Shown here: piece after piece, positions 1-6,837 of the stretch
Numbering within the stretch: the first letter of the stretch is position 1
How the letters are laid out: every line of letters begins with the position of its first letter
Source of the DNA: JBLMZW01 sp050259035
Lineage (GTDB): Bacteria > Bacillota > Syntrophomonadia > Syntrophomonadales > DTU052
Reading direction: 5' to 3'
Assembly (NCBI GenBank): GCA_050259035.1
Contig: JBLMZW010000070.1
Coordinates: 1-9,829 of the forward strand
Length of the DNA: 9,829 nt
Made by a program: the position numbers and the translations under genes
The notes under the pieces: generated by a model
Told to the model about the DNA's origin: nothing
What the model saw: only the letters and a program-made list of their open reading frames with translations
Databases searched by the model: none

Positions 1-371
1 ATAATAGTGCTACTATGCTGTCGCAACATCTTTATTTGGCAAGGGAAACCGCAATGTCAACCAGTTATGAAGCGGACATAGTATTTACCGCCGGGTCTGA
101 CCGGTACTTTTTGAGGAATCAAGGCAAGGTCAAGTTTTTCTATTTACCATCGGGAATCAAGGTTGTGGGAGCCAAGTTTCCCCGAGATCCAGCCCACAAG
201 AACATTGTTGGGCGTTCAGCCTGCTGTTTTGTATGCACCGGGGCACCCACTCAGGGAGGAACCGTAGTATTAGAAAATCAATTGGGTAATAGACTATACA
301 TACCCGTTACCCCTTGTCTGGGCAGTATACGTATCAGTCATGTTCCGCCGGAAAACTGGACTGAATGGTAA
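1..371 (+). CDS. Minor pseudopilin-like protein (GspH/FimT/ComGD type), 5' end outside the window
   Basis: The frame is open from the first complete codon at position 3 to TAA at 369-371 (122 codons), so the gene most likely starts upstream. ATG at 15 and ATG at 54 are possible internal starts; only a weak AAGGGAAA precedes the latter. The visible part resembles the region after the membrane helix in GspH/FimT pseudopilins: an amphipathic stretch containing LYLARETAM (near residues 11-18), then a strand-like DIVFTAGSDRYF, and near the C-terminus GGTVVLENQLGN followed by IPVTPCLGSIRI, where these families have an Ile/Leu strand and a small-residue turn. Such proteins are low-abundance subunits at the tip of type II secretion pseudopili, type IV pili or competence pili. 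Cysteines lie near residues 74, 75, 78 and 105. The N-terminal GFTLIE-type signal that would settle the call is not in the window. The pseudopilin assignment is inference from pattern; the coding call is firmer than the function. Confidence 0.6.
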   Translation, partial: NSATMLSQHLYLARETAMSTSYEADIVFTAGSDRYFLRNQGKVKFFYLPSGIKVVGAKFPRDPAHKNIVGRSACCFVCTGAPTQGGTVVLENQLGNRLYIPVTPCLGSIRISHVPPENWTEW

Positions 372-420
372 AAGGAATATGTTATAAATATTATTGGTCT
401 GATACCCTGGGAGGAAGAGG

Positions 421-449
421 TTAACATAACGATAGTCAATTCTTATAGA
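421..449 (+). promoter_or_regulatory. Possible sigma-A promoter upstream of the UPF0316 gene
   Basis: TTAACA (421-426) and TATAGA (444-449) are separated by 17 bases; TAGAAT (446-451) is an alternative -10 with a 19-base spacer. They lie in the gap after the pseudopilin-like gene and about 75 bases before the next start. Matches are 5/6 and 4/6 to the TTGACA/TATAAT consensus. In AT-rich DNA such matches occur by chance, so this is only a candidate. Confidence 0.25.
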
Positions 450-516
450 ATGAATGGGGGTCATAAAACTGATCGATAACTCTTTCCTCGGCCGGATTTA
501 CTTGTTAGGTTTACAC

Positions 517-520
517 GGAG
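517..520 (+). promoter_or_regulatory. Ribosome-binding site that decides the UPF0316 start
   Basis: GGAG lies six bases before ATG 527 but only three bases before the in-frame GTG at 524. The spacing favours the ATG, giving 168 rather than 169 residues. Confidence 0.55.
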
Positions 521-526
521 ACGGTG

Positions 527-1033
527 ATGTTATTTGATCTTCTATTCATATTTTTTGCCCGTATAATTGACGTATCACTTTCAACCATCCGGATGATTCT
601 TATCATTAGAGGAGACCGTTACATCTCTGCCGTCATAGGCTTCTTTGAAATTATGGTTTATGTAATTGCCCTGGGAAAAGTAATAAACCACCTGACAGAA
701 CCCCTAAAGCTTGTGTTGTATTGCCTGGGATTCGCATCGGGGGTAATCGTTGGAAGCTGGATAGAGGAGAGAATAGCACTCGGGTACCGGGGAATTCAGG
801 TTATTATTGAACGGGAAAACGGTTTTATAGCCGATCAGTTAAGGGAAGATGGTTATGCAGTTACTACGTGGGAAGCGCAGGGTTTAGAAGGCAAGAAACT
901 GGTCATGAATACCTGGTTAAAGCGGACAGAAGCTATGGAGATGGCACGCCGGGTTAAAGAATTCGACGAAAACGCTTTCGTTGTATTTATAGAACCCAAG
1001 AGCTTTAGCGGGGGATACCTGGCAAAGAAGTGA
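527..1033 (+). CDS. UPF0316 family membrane protein (DUF5698-DUF2179, YebE-like)
   Basis: The product is a 168-residue protein. Its N-terminal half is hydrophobic, with likely membrane segments near residues 3-26, 33-52 and 60-78. The family pattern is visible as ARIIDVSLSTIR (11-22), RGDR (28-31), FFE (39-41) and GFASGVIVGSWIEERIALG (68-86). The C-terminal half is a soluble, ferredoxin-like DUF2179 module (from about 88) with alternating strands and helices, also seen at the C-terminus of YitT-type proteins. Length is close to that of family members such as B. subtilis YebE. No catalytic motif is seen and the family's biochemical role is not established; a ligand-sensing role for DUF2179 is only a guess. 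The gene is separated from the neighbours on both sides by about 150 bases, so it may be transcribed alone or read through into aroC. Identification of the family is firm; function is unknown. Confidence 0.88.
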   Translation: MLFDLLFIFFARIIDVSLSTIRMILIIRGDRYISAVIGFFEIMVYVIALGKVINHLTEPLKLVLYCLGFASGVIVGSWIEERIALGYRGIQVIIERENGFIADQLREDGYAVTTWEAQGLEGKKLVMNTWLKRTEAMEMARRVKEFDENAFVVFIEPKSFSGGYLAKK

Positions 1034-1100
1034 ACAAATCACGAATTTATCTGGTTTTTAAACATTTGCTTTAATTAATGATTTGTAAGTGTGTTTAAAA
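1034..1100 (+). repeat. Two interleaved inverted repeats between the UPF0316 gene and aroC
   Basis: ACAAATCA (1034-1041) is complementary to TGATTTGT (1079-1086), and TTTTAAACA (1056-1064) to TGTTTAAAA (1092-1100). The arms alternate, so as RNA the two stems would be mutually exclusive or form a pseudoknot. They are AT-rich, and there is no GC-rich stem followed by a T-run as in a typical terminator. Chance occurrence is quite possible. Confidence 0.2.
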
Positions 1101-1175
1101 CAATGCAATTCTGTAAACCGGTTATCAGTTCTATTGCGCAGACAGGGTTATTGATCAGGCACAGGAGGTAACAAT

Positions 1176-2357
1176 ATGCTGAAAATATTAACTGCCGGTG
1201 AATCCCATGGCCCAGCTCTGGTTGCCCTAATTGACGGACTTCCTGCCGGAGTCCCGGTGGATACGGGTTATATTAACGCCCAGCTTAAGAGACGGCAAAA
1301 AGGCCACGGCCGTGGTGGCCGAATGCAGTTGGAAGATGATCAGATAGAGATCCTTTCCGGTATTCGAGATAGCCTGACCTTGGGAACTCCGATAACTTTT
1401 ATTATTAGAAACCGGGATCATGCCAACTGGAGTGATACTATGGCTGCAGGGCCAGCCGGCGATGACCGCCGAGTGGATAGGCCCCGACCGGGTCATGCTG
1501 ACCTGGCAGGAGGAATGAAATACGGTCAACATGATTTGAGAAACATACTGGAACGAGCCAGTGCCCGTGAGACCGCCGCGCGGGTGGCGGCTGGAGCAAT
1601 TTGCCGTGAGTTATTGCGAGAGTTTAATATAGAGATATGGAACCAGGTAGTTGCCATTGGCCCAGTCAAAAGCCCACTGCGAGGCTGTTCCCTGGACGAG
1701 GATATGAGAAGCCGCTTGGAAAGCTCTCCCGTGAGCTGTCCTGACCCAGATACGGCCCAGCTTATGATCGAGGCTATAGATAAGGCTCGTGAAGAAGGAG
1801 AATCTCTGGGAGGAGCCTTCGAAGTCGTTGCTTCCAATGTTCCACCTGGTCTGGGTTCCCCGTTTCAGGCCGATACCAGAATAGATGGTATGTTGGCGGC
1901 TACACTTATGAGCATTCCTGCTATAAAAGCGGTTGAAATCGGCGATGGTATAGAAGCTGCGGGGGATAAAGGATCGGCTGTTCATGATGAGATATACCTT
2001 GACGATATGGTTGGGATTGTTCGATACCAGAACCGTGCCGGAGGTATAGAGGGTGGCATTACGAACGGAGAAACCATCGTTGTAAGAGGCTATATGAAAC
2101 CAATTCCTACATTGTATAAGCCGTTGACCAGTGTAAATATGGCTACCTGGGAAGCGGAGAAAGCTCAGGTAGAACGATCTGATACTTGCGCTGTTCCGGC
2201 GGCCGGCGTAGTTGCTGAAGCAGTTGTCGGCCAAATTCTGGCCAGGGAAATGATGTCTAAGTTCGGAGGGGATAGCCTTCGTGAAATGAAGGCTAATTAC
2301 CGGGCATATCTGGACTGCATCGGAAAGGACTGGAGATGGAAAAGAACATTGTATTAA
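1176..2357 (+). CDS. aroC: Chorismate synthase
   Basis: AroC makes chorismate from 5-enolpyruvylshikimate 3-phosphate by trans elimination of phosphate. It needs reduced FMN and is the last step of the shikimate pathway, in the cytoplasm. The 393-residue protein is full length for the bacterial enzyme. Family signatures appear in order: GESHG (8-12) with the conserved His11; RRQKGHGRGGRM (39-50); GHADL (106-110) with the second conserved His107; MKYGQHDLRNILERASARET (114-133); GGIEGGITNG (289-298); and RSDTCAVPAAGVV (334-346). The start is supported by AGGAGGT at 1163-1169, six bases before ATG. The 3' end overlaps aroK by 22 nt, indicating co-transcription and probably translational coupling with aroK and aroB. 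The reductase that supplies FMNH2 is not in the window. Identification is secure. Confidence 0.98.
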   Translation: MLKILTAGESHGPALVALIDGLPAGVPVDTGYINAQLKRRQKGHGRGGRMQLEDDQIEILSGIRDSLTLGTPITFIIRNRDHANWSDTMAAGPAGDDRRVDRPRPGHADLAGGMKYGQHDLRNILERASARETAARVAAGAICRELLREFNIEIWNQVVAIGPVKSPLRGCSLDEDMRSRLESSPVSCPDPDTAQLMIEAIDKAREEGESLGGAFEVVASNVPPGLGSPFQADTRIDGMLAATLMSIPAIKAVEIGDGIEAAGDKGSAVHDEIYLDDMVGIVRYQNRAGGIEGGITNGETIVVRGYMKPIPTLYKPLTSVNMATWEAEKAQVERSDTCAVPAAGVVAEAVVGQILAREMMSKFGGDSLREMKANYRAYLDCIGKDWRWKRTLY

Positions 2358-2869
2358 TCGGATTCATGGGCACTGGAAAAACCTCCATCGGAATGCGGCT
2401 GGCCCGGACACTAAAACGAGAATTCGTAGACACTGATCGTGAGATTGAAACCCTTACCGGTATGAACGTATTTACTATATTCAAAAAATACGGGGAGGTA
2501 AGGTTTCGTTCCGAGGAGGAGCTGTTAACGAAGAAACTAGCCCTTCGAAAAAGGCTGGTTATCGCTACCGGTGGGGGAATGGTCCTAAATCCCCATAACC
2601 TTGAGATATTGTCTGAAAACGGCATACTTATATGCCTTCAGGCCGATCCGGCGACCATATTAAACCGCGTCAAAAAGAAAAAGCAAGCCCGTCCGCTGCT
2701 GGGTAAAGAGGTAACCTTGGAACGGATAGTCGAGCTCCTGGAAGCCAGAAAAGACTTTTACTCACGAGCGAATATTGTAGTTAACACTTCCGGTTTAAGT
2801 CCTGACGAAATCGTAGCTGAAATATTGACCAAATTACGCGGGGTGAACGATGAAACAGCTAAGAGTTGA
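2336..2869 (+). CDS. aroK: Shikimate kinase
   Basis: AroK phosphorylates shikimate at the 3-hydroxyl with ATP (fifth step of the shikimate pathway). The 177-residue protein has the usual length and all expected elements: Walker A GFMGTGKT (9-16), the substrate/Mg site D32-T-D34, shikimate-binding Arg58 in FRSEE, GGG (79-81), lid arginine R119 in ARPLL, and the C-terminal Arg138 in ARKDFY. It begins inside aroC, overlapping by 22 nt. The usable Shine-Dalgarno is AAAGGA at 2324-2329, six bases before ATG; the GGAG touching the ATG is too close to serve. Its own 3' end overlaps aroB by 20 nt. The protein has the shape of a single-domain kinase with no fusion to another aro enzyme. Identification is secure; aroK versus aroL naming is by context with aroB. 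Confidence 0.97.
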   Translation: MEKNIVLIGFMGTGKTSIGMRLARTLKREFVDTDREIETLTGMNVFTIFKKYGEVRFRSEEELLTKKLALRKRLVIATGGGMVLNPHNLEILSENGILICLQADPATILNRVKKKKQARPLLGKEVTLERIVELLEARKDFYSRANIVVNTSGLSPDEIVAEILTKLRGVNDETAKS

Positions 2870-3941
2870 CCTGGGGCAAAGATCCTATAATATTGCCATT
2901 AAAGAAGGTATTCTTTCTGAAACCGGGAAATTCCTTAAACAGGTTACCGCCCAAGACCGCGTTATGTTAGTTACTAACCCGACCGTTCATGCTTTTTATG
3001 GTAATAAAATAATGGAAAGCCTGATAGAGAATAATTTTCGCGTAGTTTTAGCAGAAGTTCCAGATGGAGAAAAGTATAAAACCGTCGAACAGTTGGAAAA
3101 AGTTATTGATCTGGCGGTTGACAATAAATTTGACCGGGGAAGTCTGTTATTAACCCTCGGAGGCGGAGTAATTGGAGACCTAGGTGGATTTGCCGCCGCC
3201 ATCTACCAGCGGGGGATTGATTTTGTACAGATTCCGACCACCCTTTTGGCTCAGGTTGATAGCAGTGTGGGAGGAAAAGTAGCGGTTAATCATCCAAGGG
3301 CTAAGAACATGATAGGAGCATTTCACCAGCCTCGCCTGGTTATTATCGATCCCGAGACAATTCGGACCTTGCCTGATCGTGAATATCGTGCTGGTCTTGC
3401 CGAAGTCGTGAAATATGGTATTATCAACGACGAGGATTTTTTCCGCTACCTGGAAGATAATACTGAACCGGTAAACGAGAGAGATCTCAAGACTATTAAG
3501 GAAGTAATTGCTGCCAGCTGCCGTATTAAAAGCGAGATTGTGGAAAACGACGAACGCGAAGGAGGACAGCGGGCTTTGCTTAACCTTGGTCATACCTTTG
3601 GTCATGCGATTGAAAACCGAGCCGGTTACGGAACCTACAGCCATGGCGAGGCGGTAGCCATCGGCATATCCCTGGCCTCATCATTGGCCCATCAAATAGG
3701 AATTCTTAGTAACGCTGATGAACAACGCATCAAACTTCTTCTGAAAAACCTTCACATCGATACTACCATGCCTGATTATCCTACCAAAGATTTAGTGGAC
3801 ACCATGTATCAGGACAAAAAAATACTGGGGGGGAAATTACGCCTGGTTCTGCCTGATGCCATAGGTCACGCCTTAATACTCGAAGACATTTCGCGCACTC
3901 AAATCGAAGACATTATTAGTATATCTGGCAGAAAATTGTAG
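2850..3941 (+). CDS. aroB: 3-dehydroquinate synthase
   Basis: AroB converts DAHP to 3-dehydroquinate, the second step of the shikimate pathway. It uses bound NAD+ and a divalent metal (Zn or Co). The 363-residue chain has the usual length. Visible landmarks are PDGEKYK (71-77), the NAD-binding GGGVIGDLGG (104-113), RGIDFVQIPTTLLAQVDSSV (121-140), GGKVAVNHPRAKNMIGAF (141-158), and the three metal ligands Glu185 (AEVVKYG), His248 (GHTFGH) and His265 (SHGEA). The start overlaps the end of aroK; GGGGTG at 2840-2845 precedes ATG. It is the last gene of the aro block, and the 122 bases after it separate it from pilB without a convincing terminator, so readthrough into the pilus genes is possible. 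Identification is secure. Confidence 0.98.
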   Translation: MKQLRVDLGQRSYNIAIKEGILSETGKFLKQVTAQDRVMLVTNPTVHAFYGNKIMESLIENNFRVVLAEVPDGEKYKTVEQLEKVIDLAVDNKFDRGSLLLTLGGGVIGDLGGFAAAIYQRGIDFVQIPTTLLAQVDSSVGGKVAVNHPRAKNMIGAFHQPRLVIIDPETIRTLPDREYRAGLAEVVKYGIINDEDFFRYLEDNTEPVNERDLKTIKEVIAASCRIKSEIVENDEREGGQRALLNLGHTFGHAIENRAGYGTYSHGEAVAIGISLASSLAHQIGILSNADEQRIKLLLKNLHIDTTMPDYPTKDLVDTMYQDKKILGGKLRLVLPDAIGHALILEDISRTQIEDIISISGRKL

Positions 3942-4063
3942 GTAAAGTTTAGGACCATTAGGTTATGCTCGGTCCAGCAGGATTTTATTACCTGATGTAG
4001 AATTATTTGATTTTGGATATGTACGAATAACTTCGGCATTTTAATCAACAGGAGTTCATAAAC

Positions 4064-5755
4064 ATGATAAACGGGAGCAGGAAAATGGTTGGAGAAATGC
4101 TCAAAGAAATCGGCTTGATTTCCAATGAGCAGCTTCATGAGGCTCTTGCTGAACAGAAAGAAAGCCGAGATAAACTGGGCAACATACTGGTAAAAAAAGG
4201 GTATATCACAGAACAAGCTTTATTAGAAACGTTGGAATTTATGCTCGGTATACCCTACGTCAAGTTGGACCGGTATACGGTTGACCCCGGTATTATGGCT
4301 TTAATTCCGACTTCGATGGCGCAAAGGCATCAGGTACTGCCTCTGGCTATAAACGAGAACAAGTTAACGGTCGGTATGGTAGATCCTATGAACTTTGTGG
4401 CTGTAGAAGACATCCATGCCCTGACCGGCATGGAGATAATACCTGTTCTGATTAGCGCCCGGGAACTGGAACTAGTTACCCGGCAGTACTCGAATATCAA
4501 CCTTGACCCCGGCATGGAAAACATATTCCGAGAACTCAGCCGGGATGCAGAATCAGCAGCAGCCGCTGTCGACGATGTTGGTGACATCGTTGACGACGCC
4601 CCGGTGGTAAAAATAGTTAACAGCATACTAAATCAAGCGGTTTTGGCCAGAGCCAGTGATATACATATGGAGCCTGAAGAACAGCAGGTTAGAATCAGGA
4701 TGAGGGTGGACGGTAAATTAACAGAAATACTTTCCCTCCCCAAGAAAGTCGGCCCAGCCCTGGCCTCCAGGGTCAAAATAATGGCAACGATGGATATTGC
4801 TGAAAAAAGATTGCCACAAGATGGAAGAATGCGTACAATAGTATCAAATCGAGAAATAAATTACCGGGTTTCTACGCTCCCTACCATGTATGGTGAAAAA
4901 GTGGTAATTCGAATTCTTGACCGGGCTCAAAGTATTGTCTCGATAGACAAACTGGGTCTGGATGGCAATAATAAGGAGTTTTTTGACAGCTTTCTTAAAA
5001 GGCCCAACGGTATCATCCTGGTTACCGGACCGACAGGAAGCGGCAAGACTACGACGTTATACGCGGCTTTACAACACCTCAATTCCCCGGAAAAAAACAT
5101 TATTACTCTGGAAGACCCGGTAGAATATTCTTTTCGAGGAATCAATCAGGTTCAGACCAACCCCCGTGCCGGGTTAACCTTTGCAACCGGTCTGAGATCG
5201 GTTCTGCGTCAGGATCCAGATATAATAATGGTCGGTGAGATTCGCGACACGGAAACAGCCCGTTTGGCGGTACAGGCAGCCCTCACCGGACATCTGGTAT
5301 TATCTACAGTTCACACTAACAGTGCTGTGGGAACAATTTCTCGATTAGTTGACATGGGTATTGAGCCATTTCTTTTATCTTCAACCCTGGTTGGGGTTAT
5401 AGCCCAACGTTTGGTTCGGGCCTTATGTCAAAACTGCACTGAACAATATGAATTAGATGAACTAACCGCATTAAGGATGGGAATACCAGGAGAGACCGGA
5501 AAGACTTTTTATCGAGGTAAGGGCTGTAGTTTTTGCCGTAACACTGGATATCGCGGCCGCCTGGCGGTACACGAGGCATTACGGGTCGACCGGCAGGTTA
5601 TATCACTGATGACCCGGGGAGCACCGGAAGAGGACATACTTCAAGCAGCCTTATCTGACGGAATGGTCACCCTGTATGAAGATGGACTTCAGAAAGCCCG
5701 CAATGGATTGACCAGCCTGGAAGATGTTCTGACAGTTGTCCGGATTACAGAATAG
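4064..5755 (+). CDS. pilB: Type IV pilus extension ATPase PilB (GspE/PulE family)
   Basis: PilB is the hexameric cytoplasmic ATPase that drives pilin assembly through PilC. The 563 residues divide into an N-terminal MshEN-type domain (about 8-142), a linker, the N2 domain (about 178-290) and the C-terminal RecA-like ATPase. ATPase motifs: Walker A GPTGSGKTT (322-330), Asp box ITLEDPVEY (347-355), Walker B DPDIIMVGEIRD (384-395, catalytic Glu392) and His box TGHLVLSTVHTN (408-419). A zinc-type tetracysteine, CxxC (455, 458) and CxxC (488, 491), is typical of PilB/GspE and absent from PilT. The N-terminal domain holds two 24-residue motifs (8-31 and 37-60) with the five-residue spacing of c-di-GMP-binding MshEN, but the leading Arg is Met8 in the first and Lys37 in the second. 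AGGAG (4050-4054) lies nine bases before ATG. It leads the pilBTC set; pilT follows after 14 nt. GspE of a type II secretion system is the alternative, but pilT next door favours T4P. Confidence 0.96.
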   Translation: MINGSRKMVGEMLKEIGLISNEQLHEALAEQKESRDKLGNILVKKGYITEQALLETLEFMLGIPYVKLDRYTVDPGIMALIPTSMAQRHQVLPLAINENKLTVGMVDPMNFVAVEDIHALTGMEIIPVLISARELELVTRQYSNINLDPGMENIFRELSRDAESAAAAVDDVGDIVDDAPVVKIVNSILNQAVLARASDIHMEPEEQQVRIRMRVDGKLTEILSLPKKVGPALASRVKIMATMDIAEKRLPQDGRMRTIVSNREINYRVSTLPTMYGEKVVIRILDRAQSIVSIDKLGLDGNNKEFFDSFLKRPNGIILVTGPTGSGKTTTLYAALQHLNSPEKNIITLEDPVEYSFRGINQVQTNPRAGLTFATGLRSVLRQDPDIIMVGEIRDTETARLAVQAALTGHLVLSTVHTNSAVGTISRLVDMGIEPFLLSSTLVGVIAQRLVRALCQNCTEQYELDELTALRMGIPGETGKTFYRGKGCSFCRNTGYRGRLAVHEALRVDRQVISLMTRGAPEEDILQAALSDGMVTLYEDGLQKARNGLTSLEDVLTVVRITE

Positions 5756-5766
5756 GGGGTTGGGGG
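5755..5766 (+). promoter_or_regulatory. Double G-tract serving as ribosome-binding region of pilT
   Basis: GGGGGTTGGGGG overlaps the pilB stop codon. The first G5 run ends 10 bases before TTG 5770, the second only 3 bases before it (2 if the following A is counted). Neither spacing is ideal, so initiation is probably weak. ATT at 5773 would be better spaced from the second tract but is a very rare start. Confidence 0.45.
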
Positions 5767-5769
5767 ATA

Positions 5770-6837
5770 TTGATTAAGGAACTTATCGAGAAAGCAGTGG
5801 AAATCCGGGCATCTGACCTGCACCTGACAGTCTTCAAATCGCCAGTCTTTCGCGTAAATGGCGAGCTTATAAACCTTCCTGAATACCCAAAAATGACGGT
5901 GGAACAATTAAAAGATATTGCCGACGAAATGCTGCCGGGTGATGCCTACAGGGAACGTTTGGAGGAAGATGGCCAGGTGGACTTCTCCAGCAGTTTGCAT
6001 GGGGTCGGACGTTTTCGCGTCAATCTTTATATCCAGAGAGGATCATACGCGGCGGCTATCCGGCTTATTCCTTTCCAGATTCCTGAGCTTGACGATCTGG
6101 GATTACCTCCGGTGGTTCGGGAACTGGCCATTAAAGACCGGGGATTAGTTATCGTAACCGGGCGAACCGGTAGCGGAAAATCAACTACTCTAGCGGCCAT
6201 GATTAACCTTCTTAATAAAGAAAAAAGCCTCAATATTATTACCCTGGAGGACCCGATAGAATACCTTTACCGGCATGAGAAATCGATAGTTAATCAGAGA
6301 GAAGTTGGGGTTGATACCAGTGGTTTCGCTCCTGCCTTAAGAGCAGCACTTCGTCAGGACCCTGATGTTATACTGGTCGGCGAGATGCGGGATCTGGAGA
6401 CCATTTCTACTGCAGTAACAGCGGCTGAGACAGGACATCTAGTGTTGGCCACCCTTCACTCCAGCAGTGCAGCTCAGACGGTAGACCGTATTATAGACGT
6501 TTTTCCGCCCCACCAACAGGAACAGATAAGGGTACAGTTAGGCGCAACCATCCAGGGAATTGTATCACAGCAATTAATTCCCAGGGCCGACGGTCGCGGT
6601 CGGGTAGTAGCCGCTGAAATCCTAATAGCTACACCGGCGGTACGTAGCTTAATTCGTGACGGGAAGACCTACCAGATTGACTCCGTAATTGAAACCGGTG
6701 CCAGCCTGGGAATGGTAACCATGGATAAAACATTAAAGAACTTATATCAGAAAAACCTCATAAGCTATGATGAAGCCTCAAAACGAGCCAGCGGCCGGGG
6801 TGCCTTAATGGAGTATCTGAGGGGAGGAGGAAACTAA
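5770..6837 (+). CDS. pilT: Type IV pilus retraction ATPase PilT
   Basis: PilT is the cytoplasmic hexameric ATPase that depolymerises the pilus, powering twitching and DNA or surface retraction. The 355 residues fit the family length. Landmarks: N-terminal IRASDLHLTVFKSPVFRVNG (12-31), Walker A GRTGSGKST (131-139), Asp box ITLEDPIEYLY (157-167), Walker B DPDVILVGEMRD (197-208, catalytic Glu205), His box TGHLVLATLH (221-230) and AVRSLIRDGKTYQI (290-303), the counterpart of the AIRNLIRE motif required for retraction. There is no MshEN domain and no tetracysteine, which separates it from PilB. The second Walker A residue is Arg where Pro is usual. The start is TTG with no nearby ATG; the N-terminal family motif begins about 12 residues later, so this start must be nearly right. 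It is 14 nt from pilB and directly abuts pilC. Confidence 0.96.
   Translation: MIKELIEKAVEIRASDLHLTVFKSPVFRVNGELINLPEYPKMTVEQLKDIADEMLPGDAYRERLEEDGQVDFSSSLHGVGRFRVNLYIQRGSYAAAIRLIPFQIPELDDLGLPPVVRELAIKDRGLVIVTGRTGSGKSTTLAAMINLLNKEKSLNIITLEDPIEYLYRHEKSIVNQREVGVDTSGFAPALRAALRQDPDVILVGEMRDLETISTAVTAAETGHLVLATLHSSSAAQTVDRIIDVFPPHQQEQIRVQLGATIQGIVSQQLIPRADGRGRVVAAEILIATPAVRSLIRDGKTYQIDSVIETGASLGMVTMDKTLKNLYQKNLISYDEASKRASGRGALMEYLRGGGN
6821..6830 (+). promoter_or_regulatory. Strong ribosome-binding site of pilC inside the pilT 3' end
   Basis: GGGGAGGAGG ends seven bases before TTG 6838, which directly follows the pilT stop TAA. The purine block sits within the last codons of pilT and supports TTG as the true pilC start. 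Confidence 0.7.

Noticed and set aside
454..537. A 27-codon open frame ending just inside the UPF0316 gene
   Set aside because: No Shine-Dalgarno at a usable distance and no recognisable sequence; such short frames are expected by chance.
1103..1171. A 22-codon frame whose stop overlaps the aroC ribosome site, considered as an attenuation leader peptide
   Set aside because: It has one Phe, no Trp or Tyr run and no Shine-Dalgarno, so it does not look like an aromatic amino acid leader peptide.
1611..2234. A 207-codon open frame on the - strand inside aroC
   Set aside because: It lies wholly within a secure chorismate synthase gene, has no recognisable motif or ribosome site, and is low-complexity in the way of a frame shadow.
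3952..3975. GGACC/GGTCC hairpin after aroB, considered as a terminator
   Set aside because: The stem has only five base pairs with a 14-base loop, and the T-rich stretch starts several bases later rather than directly after the stem.
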